Shown: positions 1 through 9,614 of the stretch, one piece after another
How the letters are laid out: each line of letters starts with the position of its first letter
How positions within the stretch are numbered: position 1 is the first letter of the stretch
DNA from: Sulfopaludibacter sp963815475
GTDB taxonomy: Bacteria; Acidobacteriota; Terriglobia; Bryobacterales; Bryobacteraceae
Length of the DNA: 64,000 nt
Reading direction: 5' to 3'
NCBI GenBank assembly: GCA_963815475.1
Contig: CAWFHD010000003.1
Span: 1,426,001 to 1,490,000 of the forward strand
Made by a program: the position numbers and the translations under genes
Notes under the pieces: model-generated
Databases searched by the model: none
What the model was told of the DNA's origin: nothing
Seen by the model: only the letters and a program-made list of their open reading frames with translations

Positions 1-934
1 CTTCGGCCATCCGCGAAAACAGCTTTTTCTCGTCGGCGGACAGGGTATTCCAAGGGCGAACCGCGTCGGCAGCGGTGTAGGTTCCTTCCCGCATCGGATT
101 GATTGGAGTCAACTCGGTGTCTTTGGGTAGAATTCCTTTCCGGATCATTCGCGGCAGAACCCATTCCCGATAGGCCTCGTAGCCATCGTCGAACTTGCCT
201 TTGTACCGGTCAATGTATTCCTGGGGCGCGTGATGCGGCGCATGGTTCGCGCCGGGGCAAAACCACAGGTACCACGGTTTATCCGGCTCGGACTGCCTGG
301 CATCACGGATAAAACTCAAGGCTTTGTCGGTCAGATCCTTGGAGAGGTGATACCCGTCCTCGGGCTGATAGGGCTGGTCGACGAAGTGGTTGTCTTCGAT
401 CAAATCCGGATACCAGTTGTTGGTTTCACCCCCATTGAAGCCATAGAACCGGTCATAACCTTGTGCAAGCGGCCAATTCTTTTTGGTGGCGCCCATAGTG
501 AACTCGTCGATGGGTGTGGTGTGATTCTTGCCGACCCAGAATGTGCTCCAGCCGGCATCGCGAAGGACGGTGGCCATCGGCGCATTCTCAGGCGGGAGAT
601 GGGAGCTGTAACCGGGAAAGCCGCTGGCGTTTTCCGATATGGAAGCGAATCCGTTCTGATGATGATTGCGGCCTGTGAGGAAGCACGAGCGGGTAGGCGA
701 ACAGAGGGCGGTGGTGTGCCATTGCGAATAGATCAAGCCGTGGTCAGCCAGGCGCTGCAGCGTCGGCATATTGATGCGCCCTCCGAACGGCGCCCAGGCA
801 GCACAGCCGGTATCGTCGTAAAGAACGACGAGAACATTAGGCGCGCCCTTAGGCGCTTTGTCCGCGAGGAAAGCTGACCAATCGGGTTTGGAGTCGCGGA
901 TATCGAGATTGATTGTTCCTTTGAACGGCTTCAT
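1..934 (-). CDS. Arylsulfatase (type I sulfatase), 3' end beyond window
   Basis: Hydrolyses sulfate esters, a common polysaccharide or glycan scavenging activity. Translating the minus strand from the ATG at 934 gives about 311 residues with no stop before the window edge. Residues 33-43 hold the metal-binding start of the alkaline-phosphatase-like fold (NVLVVLYDDTG). C78-S-P-T-R is the C-x-P-x-R motif whose Cys is converted to formylglycine, and GKNHTTPIDEF follows later in the core. An AGGAGG ribosome binding site lies just upstream of the start. No signal peptide is seen in the first residues, which is typical of the longer cytoplasmic or Tat-independent arylsulfatases. The C-terminal half is missing only because the window ends. 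The natural substrate cannot be told. Family assignment is very secure. Confidence 0.93.
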   Translation of the reverse strand, partial: MKPFKGTINLDIRDSKPDWSAFLADKAPKGAPNVLVVLYDDTGCAAWAPFGGRINMPTLQRLADHGLIYSQWHTTALCSPTRSCFLTGRNHHQNGFASISENASGFPGYSSHLPPENAPMATVLRDAGWSTFWVGKNHTTPIDEFTMGATKKNWPLAQGYDRFYGFNGGETNNWYPDLIEDNHFVDQPYQPEDGYHLSKDLTDKALSFIRDARQSEPDKPWYLWFCPGANHAPHHAPQEYIDRYKGKFDDGYEAYREWVLPRMIRKGILPKDTELTPINPMREGTYTAADAVRPWNTLSADEKKLFSRMAE

Positions 935-1284
935 TGTGCCTCCTGTGCTGCCTGCGGGAAGATTCTTTAAAGGACCGATGCCAGGGGAGGGGCACTGTTT
1001 CAATATTTTCTGACTAAGCACACCGTTTCATAAATACAGACTCGTATGCCAAGGCAACCGACTCCCAAACGGTCGCGGCTCGGATCGGAGCCGTGCGCGT
1101 CAGCAAGCGGTTTCCCGATACGCTGTCGAATTTCTGAAACGACTAACTAAGCAGCGGTTTCGGCCCTGGCGCAACTAAGAGACCACCATCGGGCGACTCC
1201 GTAAGGGCTAAACCAATGCCTCTGATCTACATCAGGACCAGTTTTGCGATTTTGGAAAAGATCATATCGGTGAGTGTCTGCCGA
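935..1284. other. Intergenic, no gene seen
   Basis: About 350 bases between the sulfatase start and the stop codon of the DUF3738 gene. I see no open frame with a ribosome binding site, no hairpin with a T-run and no repeat shared with the rest of the window. It must contain the sulfatase promoter, but no convincing -35/-10 pair stands out. Confidence 0.5.
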
Positions 1285-2229
1285 TCAGTTCTCGGTGGGC
1301 GTCTTTTCCAGGTAGTCCACCACCACTGTGGCCACCGGCGCATTGCGCTTTTCCAGTTTCAGGCCGGCCTTTTCGAGAGCTCTGAAAAAGGCTTCGCCCA
1401 ACGGATCGCCGATGGCGCCGCCTCCGCCACCATCTTTCCTGCCCGCGCCATCGGATCCGGGTGGAGGCGGCGGGGGCAGATCCATCACCACCTGGATGCG
1501 ATAGCGCCCCTTCAGCTCGGTCATATCGATCACGGGACGGTCTTCGTGCGGCGCCAGCAATTCCGCCAGCCCCGCCATGCTCACCGCCGTCAGATCGAAG
1601 TGCGGGGTCCCGTCACGTGGCGGACTGGCTGTCACCGGACCCCACGGCGCGCCCGTGGACGTTGCGTGGCCGGCATCGTCCATGTGCGCCTCGCCTTGCC
1701 CGGAGTATAATCCGCGGCCTCCCGGCGCTGCCATTGCCTTGGCGGCTACCGCGTCGGCATCGGGCGCGGCCGGTTCCAGATGCGGACCGTTCTTGCCCAC
1801 CACCAGGGCCACTACCGGCAAATCCTTAGTCTCACGGTGGACTGTCAGCTTGAACCGTTCCGCGAGCAGCGCCTGCAGCATCTCCGGAACCCGGTCCGGC
1901 GACGCGCCAGCGGGAATTTTGGCGACAATATCAAAGCGCTGCGACTGCATCCACTCCGGCCCGGTCAACTGGTACGGCTTGATGCGGTAGGCCGTGAAGA
2001 TCAGCTTGCGCAGACTCATCCAGCGGATTTCCACGCGCGTTCCGGTCAGCGTGAGCCGTTCGCCGGGGGAGCACGGAACCAGGCAAAAGATGGGGCTACG
2101 CTCGGGCTGCTCGGCCGGTTTGACGGAAGCCACTTCGAACGTGGGCGCCGGGGCGGGCGGCGTTTGGCCGGCTGCCACCACCGCCAAGCAAACGGAGAGC
2201 CAGAAGACCCTCTGAGATAACCGCTTCAT
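1285..2229 (-). CDS. TIGR03435/DUF3738 family protein (Solibacter-type), exported
   Basis: A 314-residue protein of a family expanded in Solibacter-type acidobacteria; its biochemical role is unknown. The frame is open further upstream (to 2451), but the ATG at 2229 is preferred because AAGGAGGAG precedes it and a signal peptide starts there (MKRLSQRVFWLSVCLAVVAA). The mature part opens with the family hallmark FEVASVKPAEQPE. The conserved end FDLTAVSMAGLAELLAP, then DMTELKGRY, then a proline-rich segment and the closing AGLKLEKRNAPVATVVVDYLEK also fit. The gene stands alone, convergent to nothing nearby. Family membership is firm; function is not. Confidence 0.9.
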   Translation of the reverse strand: MKRLSQRVFWLSVCLAVVAAGQTPPAPAPTFEVASVKPAEQPERSPIFCLVPCSPGERLTLTGTRVEIRWMSLRKLIFTAYRIKPYQLTGPEWMQSQRFDIVAKIPAGASPDRVPEMLQALLAERFKLTVHRETKDLPVVALVVGKNGPHLEPAAPDADAVAAKAMAAPGGRGLYSGQGEAHMDDAGHATSTGAPWGPVTASPPRDGTPHFDLTAVSMAGLAELLAPHEDRPVIDMTELKGRYRIQVVMDLPPPPPPGSDGAGRKDGGGGGAIGDPLGEAFFRALEKAGLKLEKRNAPVATVVVDYLEKTPTEN

Positions 2230-2494
2230 CGCTCCTCCTTCTTGACCCTTTGGTGACTCCATGGTAAACCGGACGCGCCCAGCGTCAAATAGTGAGGGAG
2301 ATCGACCCGAAACCGCCAACAGCCTACGTTTCCGAGTGGCGTCATGCGGACGGAGCAGTCGATAGCGGTGGGTAAATAGGTAAACCAGTACGACCACCCT
2401 GACGACCGGCAAAGGTGGTCCATCCCGTTCGAAGCCCGATGACGTCAGCATCCGATCTGGCTGTCTTCTATACTTGCTAACTGGAGCACGTCAC

Positions 2495-5400
2495 GTGTCG
2501 ACGCCTGTCTCGAATTGCCTGGAATGCGGTGGAAAACTAAACGATGCCGGTGTCTGCCCAAACTGCCGGCCTAACCCGGAAGCCGCGACCCAAAGCCTCA
2601 GCGCACCCGCCCTCGGATCCGGGTCCGGCCGCTGGTTCGGACCGTATCGCACGCTCCGCCTTCTCGGGGAAGGCGGAATGGGCATCGTCTATCTCGCCGA
2701 GCAGCAGGAGCCGATCTCGCGGCAAGTCGCCTTGAAGATCATCAAGCACGGGTTCAGCGGAGAGGTCATCGCGCGCTTCGAATCCGAACGCCAGGCGCTG
2801 GCTCTCATGGACCATCCGAGTATCGCGCGCGTACTCGATGCCGGCGCCACTGAGGATGGAATACCGTATTTCGCGATGGAGTACGTGCGCGGAATCCCCA
2901 TCACGGAGTATTGCGACCTCCATCGCGTGACGACGCGGCATCGCCTGGAGATCTTTTGCGACGTTTGCAAGGCAATCCACCACGCCCATCAGCGCGGTGT
3001 GATCCACCGGGACATCAAACCCTCGAATGTGCTGGTGGAACTGGTCGATGGCAAGCCGGCGCCGAAAGTGATCGATTTCGGCGTGGCGAAGGCAACGCAT
3101 CAAAGGCTTACCGAGCGAACGCTATTCACCCAAATGGGCGTGTTGGTAGGGACGCCCGCCTATATGAGCCCCGAGCAGGCCGGCGCCACCGATCTTGAGG
3201 TGGATATCACAACCGATATCTATTCGCTTGGCATCATGCTGTATGAACTACTGGTGGGCGCCCTGCCGTTCGATCCGAAAGAGATGCGGCGGCTCGGCTT
3301 CGCGGAAATTGTGCGCGTCATTCGGGAAGTCGAGCCCCCCAAACCGTGCGAGCGACTGCGCAGTTCCGGAGCGCGCGCCTCGGAGGTGGCAAGACTTCGC
3401 GCGACGGACCTCCAACTGCTTCAACGGGAGCTTCGCGGAGATTTGGAATTTATCACCATGAAGGCCCTGGAGAAGGACCGCACGCGACGGTACGCCTCCG
3501 CTTCGGAATTTGCCGCAGACGTCGTTCGTCATCTCCAAGACGAGCCAGTCGTGGCAAGTCCGCCAGACTCGGTGTACCGGCTTCGAAAATTTACGCGCCG
3601 GCACAAGGGGGCGCTCGCTGCGGCAGCGGCGGTAGTTCTCGCGATGCTGGTGGGATTGGTGGTCAGCAGCGTCCTGTACGTGCGATCGGAACGGCAGCGC
3701 GCCGCAGCGATCCGCAGTAATTACGTCGCCAATCTGGCTGCCGCCGACCTGGCCGTGCGTTTGGTGGACGTGCCCACGGCGCAAAACCGGCTCTTGCGGA
3801 CCGATGCGTCCATGCGTGGTTTTGAATGGTGGCTTCTATGGCGCCGCAGCGACCCGAGTCTCGCCACCTTGTACGCCGATAGTCTCTTCGCGAGTGCAGC
3901 GGACAACCAACCGGGCTTCGCGTTCTCTGGTGATCCTCAGCGGATCTATTGGGGTTTTGGGAACGCAGTTCACGTGTGGAATGCCGCAACCTACACGCCC
4001 ATTCGGGTGTATGGCGGCTTCGGAACGCTCGCCGCAATCGGCCGGGATGGCAGCGAAGTCCTGGCGTCCAAGCCCGGGTCTCTGAGCCTCATCGATCTTG
4101 CGTCGGGAACGGTTCAGGCCAAGCTCGAATTCCCGGAAGAGGACCGGCTGACCGAGGCAAAGTTGAGCCCTTCCGGGAGGCAGGTTGCTTCCGGAACTTT
4201 CCACGGCAGGTTTCGTGTCTGGGATTCGGCGTCCGCGCGGAATCTGGTGGATGTCACACTTGCCCCCGACCCAATGGACCCCTTATCCACCAGCATTTCC
4301 CACATTGCATTCCAGGCGACCGGCAGGCGCGTCGCGGCGGTAACAGTTGGTGGGACCTTAAGCGTATGGGACGTAGGCACGACGCGCCTTATCATGCGGA
4401 GCGGGCTTTCCGATCGCGGCAGACACGTGCTCGGATTAAGCCCCGATGGAAGCCGGGTCGCGGTGGGCAGTGGGTCGAACGTGCTCCTGGTGGACGTGAA
4501 TTCGGGTAAGATCGTCCGACGTCTCCTTGGGCACTTCTATGGAGTCATAGCGGTAGAGTTCAGTCCCGACGGGTCCCTGATTGCTTCCGCGGTGCCCGAC
4601 GATGCCGCGGTGCGGCTTTGGAATTCAAGTTCGGGGGAACAGATCGCCAGTTTTGTGGGTGCACATAGAGCCGACTGGTTCGCGAGTCTTGCCTTCAGCC
4701 CGGATGGCCGGCGGCTCTTCGCTGGGTCCAGTGACGGGGAAGCCCGCGTATGGGACGTTCCCACTCTGGCTGGAGAGCTTCTCAGACACGCCCCTCACCC
4801 GTTCAGTTCCATCGCGCTGAGTCCGGATGGATCCCGGATCGCGGCTACACAACCCGGCGCGGTCGAGATTTGGGATGCGGTTTCGGGCGAGAAGATTCTC
4901 TCCTGGAAAGCGGGCTCGGACAAGCTCTGTTACGGCGATACCTGCTACATCTCCTCCTATTTGGTCTATGATTCCGTCGCATACAGCCCCGATGGTTCGC
5001 GGATTGCGACGGGCGCGCGGGATGGAAGCATCGGCATCTGGGATGCGCGCAGCGGCGCGGCGATTCAGGCATTGGGCGGGCATGCAACGGCTGTGACCGC
5101 GGTATCCTTCGATCCCGCTGGCACGCATCTCGCATCGGGCGCCTTGGACCATACAGCCATCGTATGGGACCTGCGCAACGGCAAACCAGTTAACCGAATG
5201 AACCTGACTGCTTCCGTGGTCTCGCTAGCCTTCACTCCCCGAGGAGACGGGCTACTGATCGCGTGTGGAAACGTCGGGCATCCGGCGAGTCCCGATTCGC
5301 TGGTTACGCTGTGGCAGCCTTTGAGCGGGCGAGCTCCGCTCCGCAGATTCCGCTTGCCTGCCACCGTGAACAGAGTCCAGGCCGCCGCCTTGAGCAACGA

Positions 5401-6256
5401 TGGCAAGTTCGTGGCGGCCGCTTCGCCGGCCGGAGTCTTTCTCTGGGACGCCGCCGGCGGCACGCCGATCGCCTCCGGATACGCCAGCCCGTCTTCCGAG
5501 CCGAGTTCCATTGCGTTTTCCCCTGACGGCAGCAGATTTGTCTCCGGAACCGTCAGTGGCGGCTTGCGCGTCTTCGATAGGGCGGGAGACGAGCTATTGA
5601 GTCTCGCCGGCCGCGGTAATCCGTTGCGTAACGTGGCATTCAGTCCGAACGGCGATCGGGTCTATTCGTGCGACGATGACACGGACGTTCGTATTTGGGG
5701 AACCCAGTCCGCATACTCCCCAGGAGCCGCCGAACTTTTCAATTCGCTCCGGGAGACACTTTTTCGTTGGAGCGACGTAAGCGGCCGAATCAAGGCGGAC
5801 CGGAATCTGGATCCCAAGCTTCGACAAGCGGCCCTGGAACTGGCTGGCCGGCGCGGCGATGGCATTGGAAAATGGAATCACGACACCCGGGCGATCCTGG
5901 TGGATCCCGGGAAAGTGGCCGGGGATTACCGCGACGCGCTACAGTCGGCTGCCGGTGCACTTCAGGCTTTTCCTTGGAGTCCGGCGCTTCTTACCACGCT
6001 GGGGACCGCGCAGTATCGCAATGGCAAGTATCGCGAGGCCCTGGAGACGCTGGAGCGTTCGGAGGGTTTGCGAGGCTATCCCGACCAAACCGATTTGGTA
6101 CTGATTGCGATGACCCATTACCGATTGGGCGAGACCGAAAAGGCGCGGACCGAACTTCAGGCCGCGGTACCAGTCCGATCTCACCGTGCAGATGCCCAAC
6201 GAGGGTTGCTCGATGAAGCGGAAGCATTAGTTTCCCCGAACAGTGGGGGCCGCTAA
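2495..6256 (+). CDS. Zinc-ribbon / Ser-Thr protein kinase / WD40 / TPR receptor-like protein
   Basis: A 1,253-residue signalling protein. Order of parts: a short zinc ribbon (C8-x2-C11 and C21-x2-C24), a Hanks-type kinase (about 50-350) with glycine loop GEGGMGIVY, VALKII lysine, HRDIKPSN catalytic loop (Asp about 173) and DFGVAK, one membrane span (about 372-396), then a long run of WD40 repeats (repeated FSPDGSR and VWD elements, about 480-1090), and TPR-like repeats to the end. The kinase would be cytoplasmic and the WD40 part on the other side of the membrane. The start GTG at 2495 is chosen because GGAG lies 8 bases upstream; a TTG at 2474 is also in frame. Substrates are unknown. Domain calls are strong; topology is inferred. 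Confidence 0.9.
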   Translation: MSTPVSNCLECGGKLNDAGVCPNCRPNPEAATQSLSAPALGSGSGRWFGPYRTLRLLGEGGMGIVYLAEQQEPISRQVALKIIKHGFSGEVIARFESERQALALMDHPSIARVLDAGATEDGIPYFAMEYVRGIPITEYCDLHRVTTRHRLEIFCDVCKAIHHAHQRGVIHRDIKPSNVLVELVDGKPAPKVIDFGVAKATHQRLTERTLFTQMGVLVGTPAYMSPEQAGATDLEVDITTDIYSLGIMLYELLVGALPFDPKEMRRLGFAEIVRVIREVEPPKPCERLRSSGARASEVARLRATDLQLLQRELRGDLEFITMKALEKDRTRRYASASEFAADVVRHLQDEPVVASPPDSVYRLRKFTRRHKGALAAAAAVVLAMLVGLVVSSVLYVRSERQRAAAIRSNYVANLAAADLAVRLVDVPTAQNRLLRTDASMRGFEWWLLWRRSDPSLATLYADSLFASAADNQPGFAFSGDPQRIYWGFGNAVHVWNAATYTPIRVYGGFGTLAAIGRDGSEVLASKPGSLSLIDLASGTVQAKLEFPEEDRLTEAKLSPSGRQVASGTFHGRFRVWDSASARNLVDVTLAPDPMDPLSTSISHIAFQATGRRVAAVTVGGTLSVWDVGTTRLIMRSGLSDRGRHVLGLSPDGSRVAVGSGSNVLLVDVNSGKIVRRLLGHFYGVIAVEFSPDGSLIASAVPDDAAVRLWNSSSGEQIASFVGAHRADWFASLAFSPDGRRLFAGSSDGEARVWDVPTLAGELLRHAPHPFSSIALSPDGSRIAATQPGAVEIWDAVSGEKILSWKAGSDKLCYGDTCYISSYLVYDSVAYSPDGSRIATGARDGSIGIWDARSGAAIQALGGHATAVTAVSFDPAGTHLASGALDHTAIVWDLRNGKPVNRMNLTASVVSLAFTPRGDGLLIACGNVGHPASPDSLVTLWQPLSGRAPLRRFRLPATVNRVQAAALSNDGKFVAAASPAGVFLWDAAGGTPIASGYASPSSEPSSIAFSPDGSRFVSGTVSGGLRVFDRAGDELLSLAGRGNPLRNVAFSPNGDRVYSCDDDTDVRIWGTQSAYSPGAAELFNSLRETLFRWSDVSGRIKADRNLDPKLRQAALELAGRRGDGIGKWNHDTRAILVDPGKVAGDYRDALQSAAGALQAFPWSPALLTTLGTAQYRNGKYREALETLERSEGLRGYPDQTDLVLIAMTHYRLGETEKARTELQAAVPVRSHRADAQRGLLDEAEALVSPNSGGR

Positions 6257-6518
6257 GGCAGTTGCCAGCGCCGGGCGGCGAGACGATACGACAAGAGCGT
6301 TTGGTAAGCACTCGGGGCATGGACGGGGGCAATTGCGAACCCGCTCCGGCACGCCGATGACGTCGAACTCGTCGAAGGTTTTTCGTTCGCGATCGAGCAG
6401 AATCGGAAGGGTGTAGTTCTTGGAAAACGTTCGTATTCGACCGCGAGGGCTATCTTGTCGCTCACTCGCTCTATTGCAGGCGGATCCGCCACACACCTCG
6501 CTGCTAAACTGAAAGTTC

Positions 6519-7694
6519 ATGCAGCGGTGTTTGGTTCTCTTGCTCCTTTTCTGCGGCTCTGTTCGCTCAGAAACGGTTCTGGCTCTTTCGTTTTTCAATC
6601 ACTCCAAGTCTCCGAACCTGGATTGGATTGGCGAATCGATCGCAGTCAGCGTCCGCGAGTCCCTGGCATCGGAGGGCCTCCTGGTGTTGGAACGTCCCGA
6701 CATGCTAGAAGCGTACCGGCGTCTCTCGCTGCGTCCGGGCACGGAGCTGACGCACGCCTCGGTATTCAAAATCGGCGTATCGCTGGACGCGGCGCAGGTG
6801 ATCTACGGCACCTACGAGTTGCTACCGGCTGAGCCGGGCAAGAGCGAATCGAAAGGCTCCCTGCGAATCACGTCGCGCATTCTGTACCTCAAGCAGACAC
6901 GGCAGGGTCCGCAATTCAGCGAAACGGGAGCGCTGGAGGACCTCGCATCGCTGCAGGCAAACCTGGACTGGCAAATTCTGAAGCAGCTCAATCCCAAGAG
7001 CGCGCCGGAGGAGCAGGAATATTTGCGCCGTCCGCCGGTGCGCCTGGATGCGCTGGAGAGTTACGTGCGCGGTCTGCTTTCCACCAATGCCGAGCAGCGC
7101 CATCGCTACTTCACGCAGGCCGCGCGCCTGGATGAGCATTACTCGCAGCCCTGCTTCCAATTGGGCAAAGCATTCTGGGAGAAGAAGGACTATCGCATCG
7201 CCGCCGGCTGGCTGGAACGGGTAGCACGATCGGATCCGCACTATTTGGAAGCGCAGTTCTTCCTGGGACTGTGCCGTTACAACACCGGCGATTTCGCTGG
7301 GGCCGAGCAGTGCTTCCAGACCGTGTCCACGGCAGTGCCGCTCAACGAAGTCTTCAATAATCTGGGTGTGGCCCAGGCGCGGCGTCACAATACGGCTGCT
7401 GCGATGGCCAATTTCCATAAAGCGCTGGAAGGCGACAGCGCCGATCCCGACTATCACTTCAATCTGGGCTACACGGAATGGCAGGCGGCCGATTACACCG
7501 CCGCCGTGGAGAGCTTTCGCGCCGCGGTGACCCTCAATGCCAACGATCAGGAAGCCACATCGATGCTGGGGCGCGCGCTCAAGCAGGAAGGGCCGCGTCC
7601 GGGCGAACCGAAGATCGAGGAGCGGGAACGGTTGAAGACGAACTACGAGGAGTCGGCATACCGGCAGTTGCAGGCGGAGTTGAAGAAGAAGTAG
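6519..7694 (+). CDS. Exported TolB-like/TPR repeat protein
   Basis: 391 residues. A short hydrophobic leader (MQRCLVLLLLFCGSVRS) suggests export. Residues about 20-110 resemble the TolB/FlgO-like nucleotide-independent domain found in acidobacterial TPR proteins (VLALSFFNHS, then IGVSLDAAQVIYGTYE). From about 185 to the end there are several tetratricopeptide repeats (ACFQLGKAFWEKKDY-like, YHFNLGYTEWQAADY). It follows the kinase gene by 262 bases on the same strand, so a functional link is possible but there is no overlap to prove an operon. Likely a periplasmic scaffold; no enzymatic motif is present. Confidence 0.75.
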   Translation: MQRCLVLLLLFCGSVRSETVLALSFFNHSKSPNLDWIGESIAVSVRESLASEGLLVLERPDMLEAYRRLSLRPGTELTHASVFKIGVSLDAAQVIYGTYELLPAEPGKSESKGSLRITSRILYLKQTRQGPQFSETGALEDLASLQANLDWQILKQLNPKSAPEEQEYLRRPPVRLDALESYVRGLLSTNAEQRHRYFTQAARLDEHYSQPCFQLGKAFWEKKDYRIAAGWLERVARSDPHYLEAQFFLGLCRYNTGDFAGAEQCFQTVSTAVPLNEVFNNLGVAQARRHNTAAAMANFHKALEGDSADPDYHFNLGYTEWQAADYTAAVESFRAAVTLNANDQEATSMLGRALKQEGPRPGEPKIEERERLKTNYEESAYRQLQAELKKK

Positions 7695-7766
7695 GCGTCC
7701 CGAGCCAGGAGTTAGAATGCGGTGGGATTTGGTTCGTGGCACAATAAGCTGTTTAACGGAGAGTTC

Positions 7767-8459
7767 ATGAAAAGCTCATTTTTATTGATCGCAATCGCAA
7801 GTTATGCCTTGGCTCAGGCGCCTCCGGCGGCTCCCGCGGCTCCGCAGGGTGCTGCTGCTCCGTTGAAGGATGGGCTCTATGCCATCATGACCACCGGATC
7901 CGGGGTCATTAAGCTGCAACTGTTCGAGAAAGAGACTCCGAACACGGTGCGCAATTTCGTGGGATTGGCAAAAGGCACGAAAGCGTGGAAAGATCCAAAG
8001 ACCGGGGCATTGGTTCACAAGCCGCTTTACAACAACATCACCTTTCATCGGGTAATGCTGGATGGCATGATTCAGGGCGGCGATCCGACCGGTAAGGGCG
8101 ACCATCAGTGCGGCATCACGATTAAGGACGAGATTGTCCCCACACTGAAGTTCGATCAGCCGGGCCGGCTGGCGATGGCGAATCTTGGCTCGCCGAATAC
8201 CGGGGGATGCCAGTGGTTCATCACGCAGGCGGGAAAGATTCCGCAGTACGATGGCGGTTACACCATCTTCGGGCAGGTAGTGGAGGGACAGGACGTGGTG
8301 AAGCAGATCTCGCGCGTCCCCGTGAAGCATGACGGCAGCGGCTTGGCCGTCACGCCGGTGAAGTTGATCAGCGTGGAGATCCAGCGAGTGGGTCCCGATC
8401 CGAACCCGCCCGCCACCAAGAAGGCCGCTCCAGCTCCTAAGAAGACCGTCGCAAAGTAA
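7767..8459 (+). CDS. Exported peptidyl-prolyl cis-trans isomerase (cyclophilin type)
   Basis: 230 residues. Speeds proline isomerisation during folding of exported proteins. The start at 7767 is chosen over 7722 because GGAG sits just upstream and a signal peptide begins there (MKSSFLLIAIASYALAQ). The cyclophilin core shows ITFHRVMLDGMIQGGDPTG (catalytic Arg), AMANLGSPNTGGCQWFIT and FGQVVEGQDVV. An insert (WKDPKTGALVHKPLY) precedes the catalytic loop, as in many bacterial secreted forms. An Ala/Pro/Lys-rich tail ends the protein. A paralogue lies about 450 bases downstream. Confidence 0.92.
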   Translation: MKSSFLLIAIASYALAQAPPAAPAAPQGAAAPLKDGLYAIMTTGSGVIKLQLFEKETPNTVRNFVGLAKGTKAWKDPKTGALVHKPLYNNITFHRVMLDGMIQGGDPTGKGDHQCGITIKDEIVPTLKFDQPGRLAMANLGSPNTGGCQWFITQAGKIPQYDGGYTIFGQVVEGQDVVKQISRVPVKHDGSGLAVTPVKLISVEIQRVGPDPNPPATKKAAPAPKKTVAK

Positions 8460-8483
8460 GCGGCAGGCGGACAGGGTCGAAGA

Positions 8484-8527
8484 ACCGGTCCGAGCTTCGC
8501 TCGGATTGGCAGGCGGAAGCGCCTGCC
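8484..8527. repeat. 44-bp two-hairpin intergenic repeat, copy 1
   Basis: Two adjacent stem-loops: CCGAG-CTTCG-CTCGG, then GGCAGGCG-GAA-GCGCCTGCC. A near-identical copy (two mismatches) lies at 14051-14094. Both copies sit immediately after coding regions, which fits a REP-like element or a shared terminator type. Confidence 0.8.
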
Positions 8528-8541
8528 CCGCCAAGACTCAC

Positions 8542-8808
8542 TTAGATTGTCTGCTCTTTGGCTACGACGGGAGCCGCGGCTTTGGCCGGAGCTTTCGCCG
8601 CAACCGGCTTGGGCGGCGGTTGCATCGCTTTGCGAATTACGAAGATCACATAAAGCAGGAAGGCCAGCGCGGTGAGCAGCGCGACCAGCACGAGAAACAG
8701 GCCATCCACCGTAAGCGCCTGGCCGGTAGCGGCCAACCAACCCACGGTGCCCAACGAGGCCACGATCATAAAGACGCTAAAAAGGAAAAGGAATCCGCGA
8801 TCTGACAT
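8542..8808 (-). CDS. Small two-span membrane protein, unknown function
   Basis: 88 residues. Two hydrophobic stretches (about 5-26 and 34-59) are followed by a Lys/Ala/Pro-rich cytoplasmic tail (PPPKPVAAKAPAKAAAP). The start at 8808 follows a modest purine-rich stretch. It lies on the minus strand between the two cyclophilin genes. I do not recognise a family; the tail resembles the basic tail of the upstream cyclophilin only in composition. It is probably real because its composition and hydropathy are coherent. Confidence 0.6.
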   Translation of the reverse strand: MSDRGFLFLFSVFMIVASLGTVGWLAATGQALTVDGLFLVLVALLTALAFLLYVIFVIRKAMQPPPKPVAAKAPAKAAAPVVAKEQTI

Positions 8809-8910
8809 AGTCCCGAGTTTTCAGCTCCCTCCCGGCATATTGTATAGCAGGCGGGCCTGCTTCTGCGCGCGACTTTCCCACGGTGTGCGATGGTACTCTA
8901 TTTTTGGCCG

Positions 8911-9519
8911 ATGAAGATGACCAGACTGCTTCTCCTTTTTCTCGCTGCCGCGAGCGCGTTCGGCGAACTGCCGCCGGGGCTTTACGCGATCTTCAACACG
9001 TCGATGGGGAACATCACCGCCAAGCTGTATGAGAAGGACACTCCCATCACGGTGCAGAACTTTGTCGCGCTGGCGCAGGGCACGAAGGCGTCGCGCAGTC
9101 CCAAGACGGGACAGATGGTGAAGTGGCCGATCTACGACAACATCACGTTCCACAGAGTGGTGCCGGATGAGATGATTCAGGCGGGCGACCCGACGGGCGC
9201 CGGGTCATTCAATTGCGGCGTGACGATCCCGGACGAGATTTTGCCGGGGCTGCGTTTCGACCGCGCGGGCAAACTCGCGATGGCGAATACGGGCTCGCAG
9301 GATTCGGGCGGGTGCCAGTTCTTCATCACGGTGAATCAGATGATGAGTTGGAGCGGCAAGTATGTCGTGTTCGGCGTGGTGGTGGAGGGGGAGGATGTGG
9401 TTTCGAAGATCAATCACGCTCCCGTGCGCGGCGACCGGCCGGTGAATCCTGTGAAGTTGATCAGCGTGACGATTGAACGGGTGGGGCCGGAGCCTGTGGT
9501 TAAGGGGAAGAAGAAGTAG
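8911..9519 (+). CDS. Exported peptidyl-prolyl cis-trans isomerase (cyclophilin type), second copy
   Basis: 202 residues, paralogue of the gene at 7767. The start at 8911 gives a clean signal peptide (MKMTRLLLLFLAAASAFGE); the frame is open to an ATG at 8890. The cyclophilin core carries ITFHRVVPDEMIQAGDPTG, AMANTGSQDSGGCQFFIT and FGVVVEGEDVV, with the same insert before the catalytic loop (SRSPKTGQMVKWPIY). It ends in a short Lys tail. The pair probably arose by local duplication, with the small membrane-protein gene between them on the other strand. Confidence 0.92.
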   Translation: MKMTRLLLLFLAAASAFGELPPGLYAIFNTSMGNITAKLYEKDTPITVQNFVALAQGTKASRSPKTGQMVKWPIYDNITFHRVVPDEMIQAGDPTGAGSFNCGVTIPDEILPGLRFDRAGKLAMANTGSQDSGGCQFFITVNQMMSWSGKYVVFGVVVEGEDVVSKINHAPVRGDRPVNPVKLISVTIERVGPEPVVKGKKK

Positions 9520-9540
9520 TCGGGAAGGGCGCATTTATTA

Positions 9541-9614
9541 GCCACGGATTCACACAGATGAACACGGATAACACCAAGAATTCTTATCTGTGTGAATCCG
9601 TGTCCATCCGTGGC
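9541..9614. repeat. Nested inverted repeat
   Basis: A 15-bp exact inverted repeat (CGGATTCACACAGAT at 9545-9559, its complement at 9586-9600) is enclosed by an 8-bp pair, GCCACGGA (9541-9548) and TCCGTGGC (9607-9614). The arms also share the word ATCCGTG, so other pairings are possible. It lies between convergent genes and could act as a terminator or be a mobile REP-like unit. Confidence 0.75.

Noticed and set aside
230..877. 215-codon plus-strand frame at the window start
   Set aside because: Antisense to the sulfatase, which carries the formylglycine motif and a good ribosome binding site.
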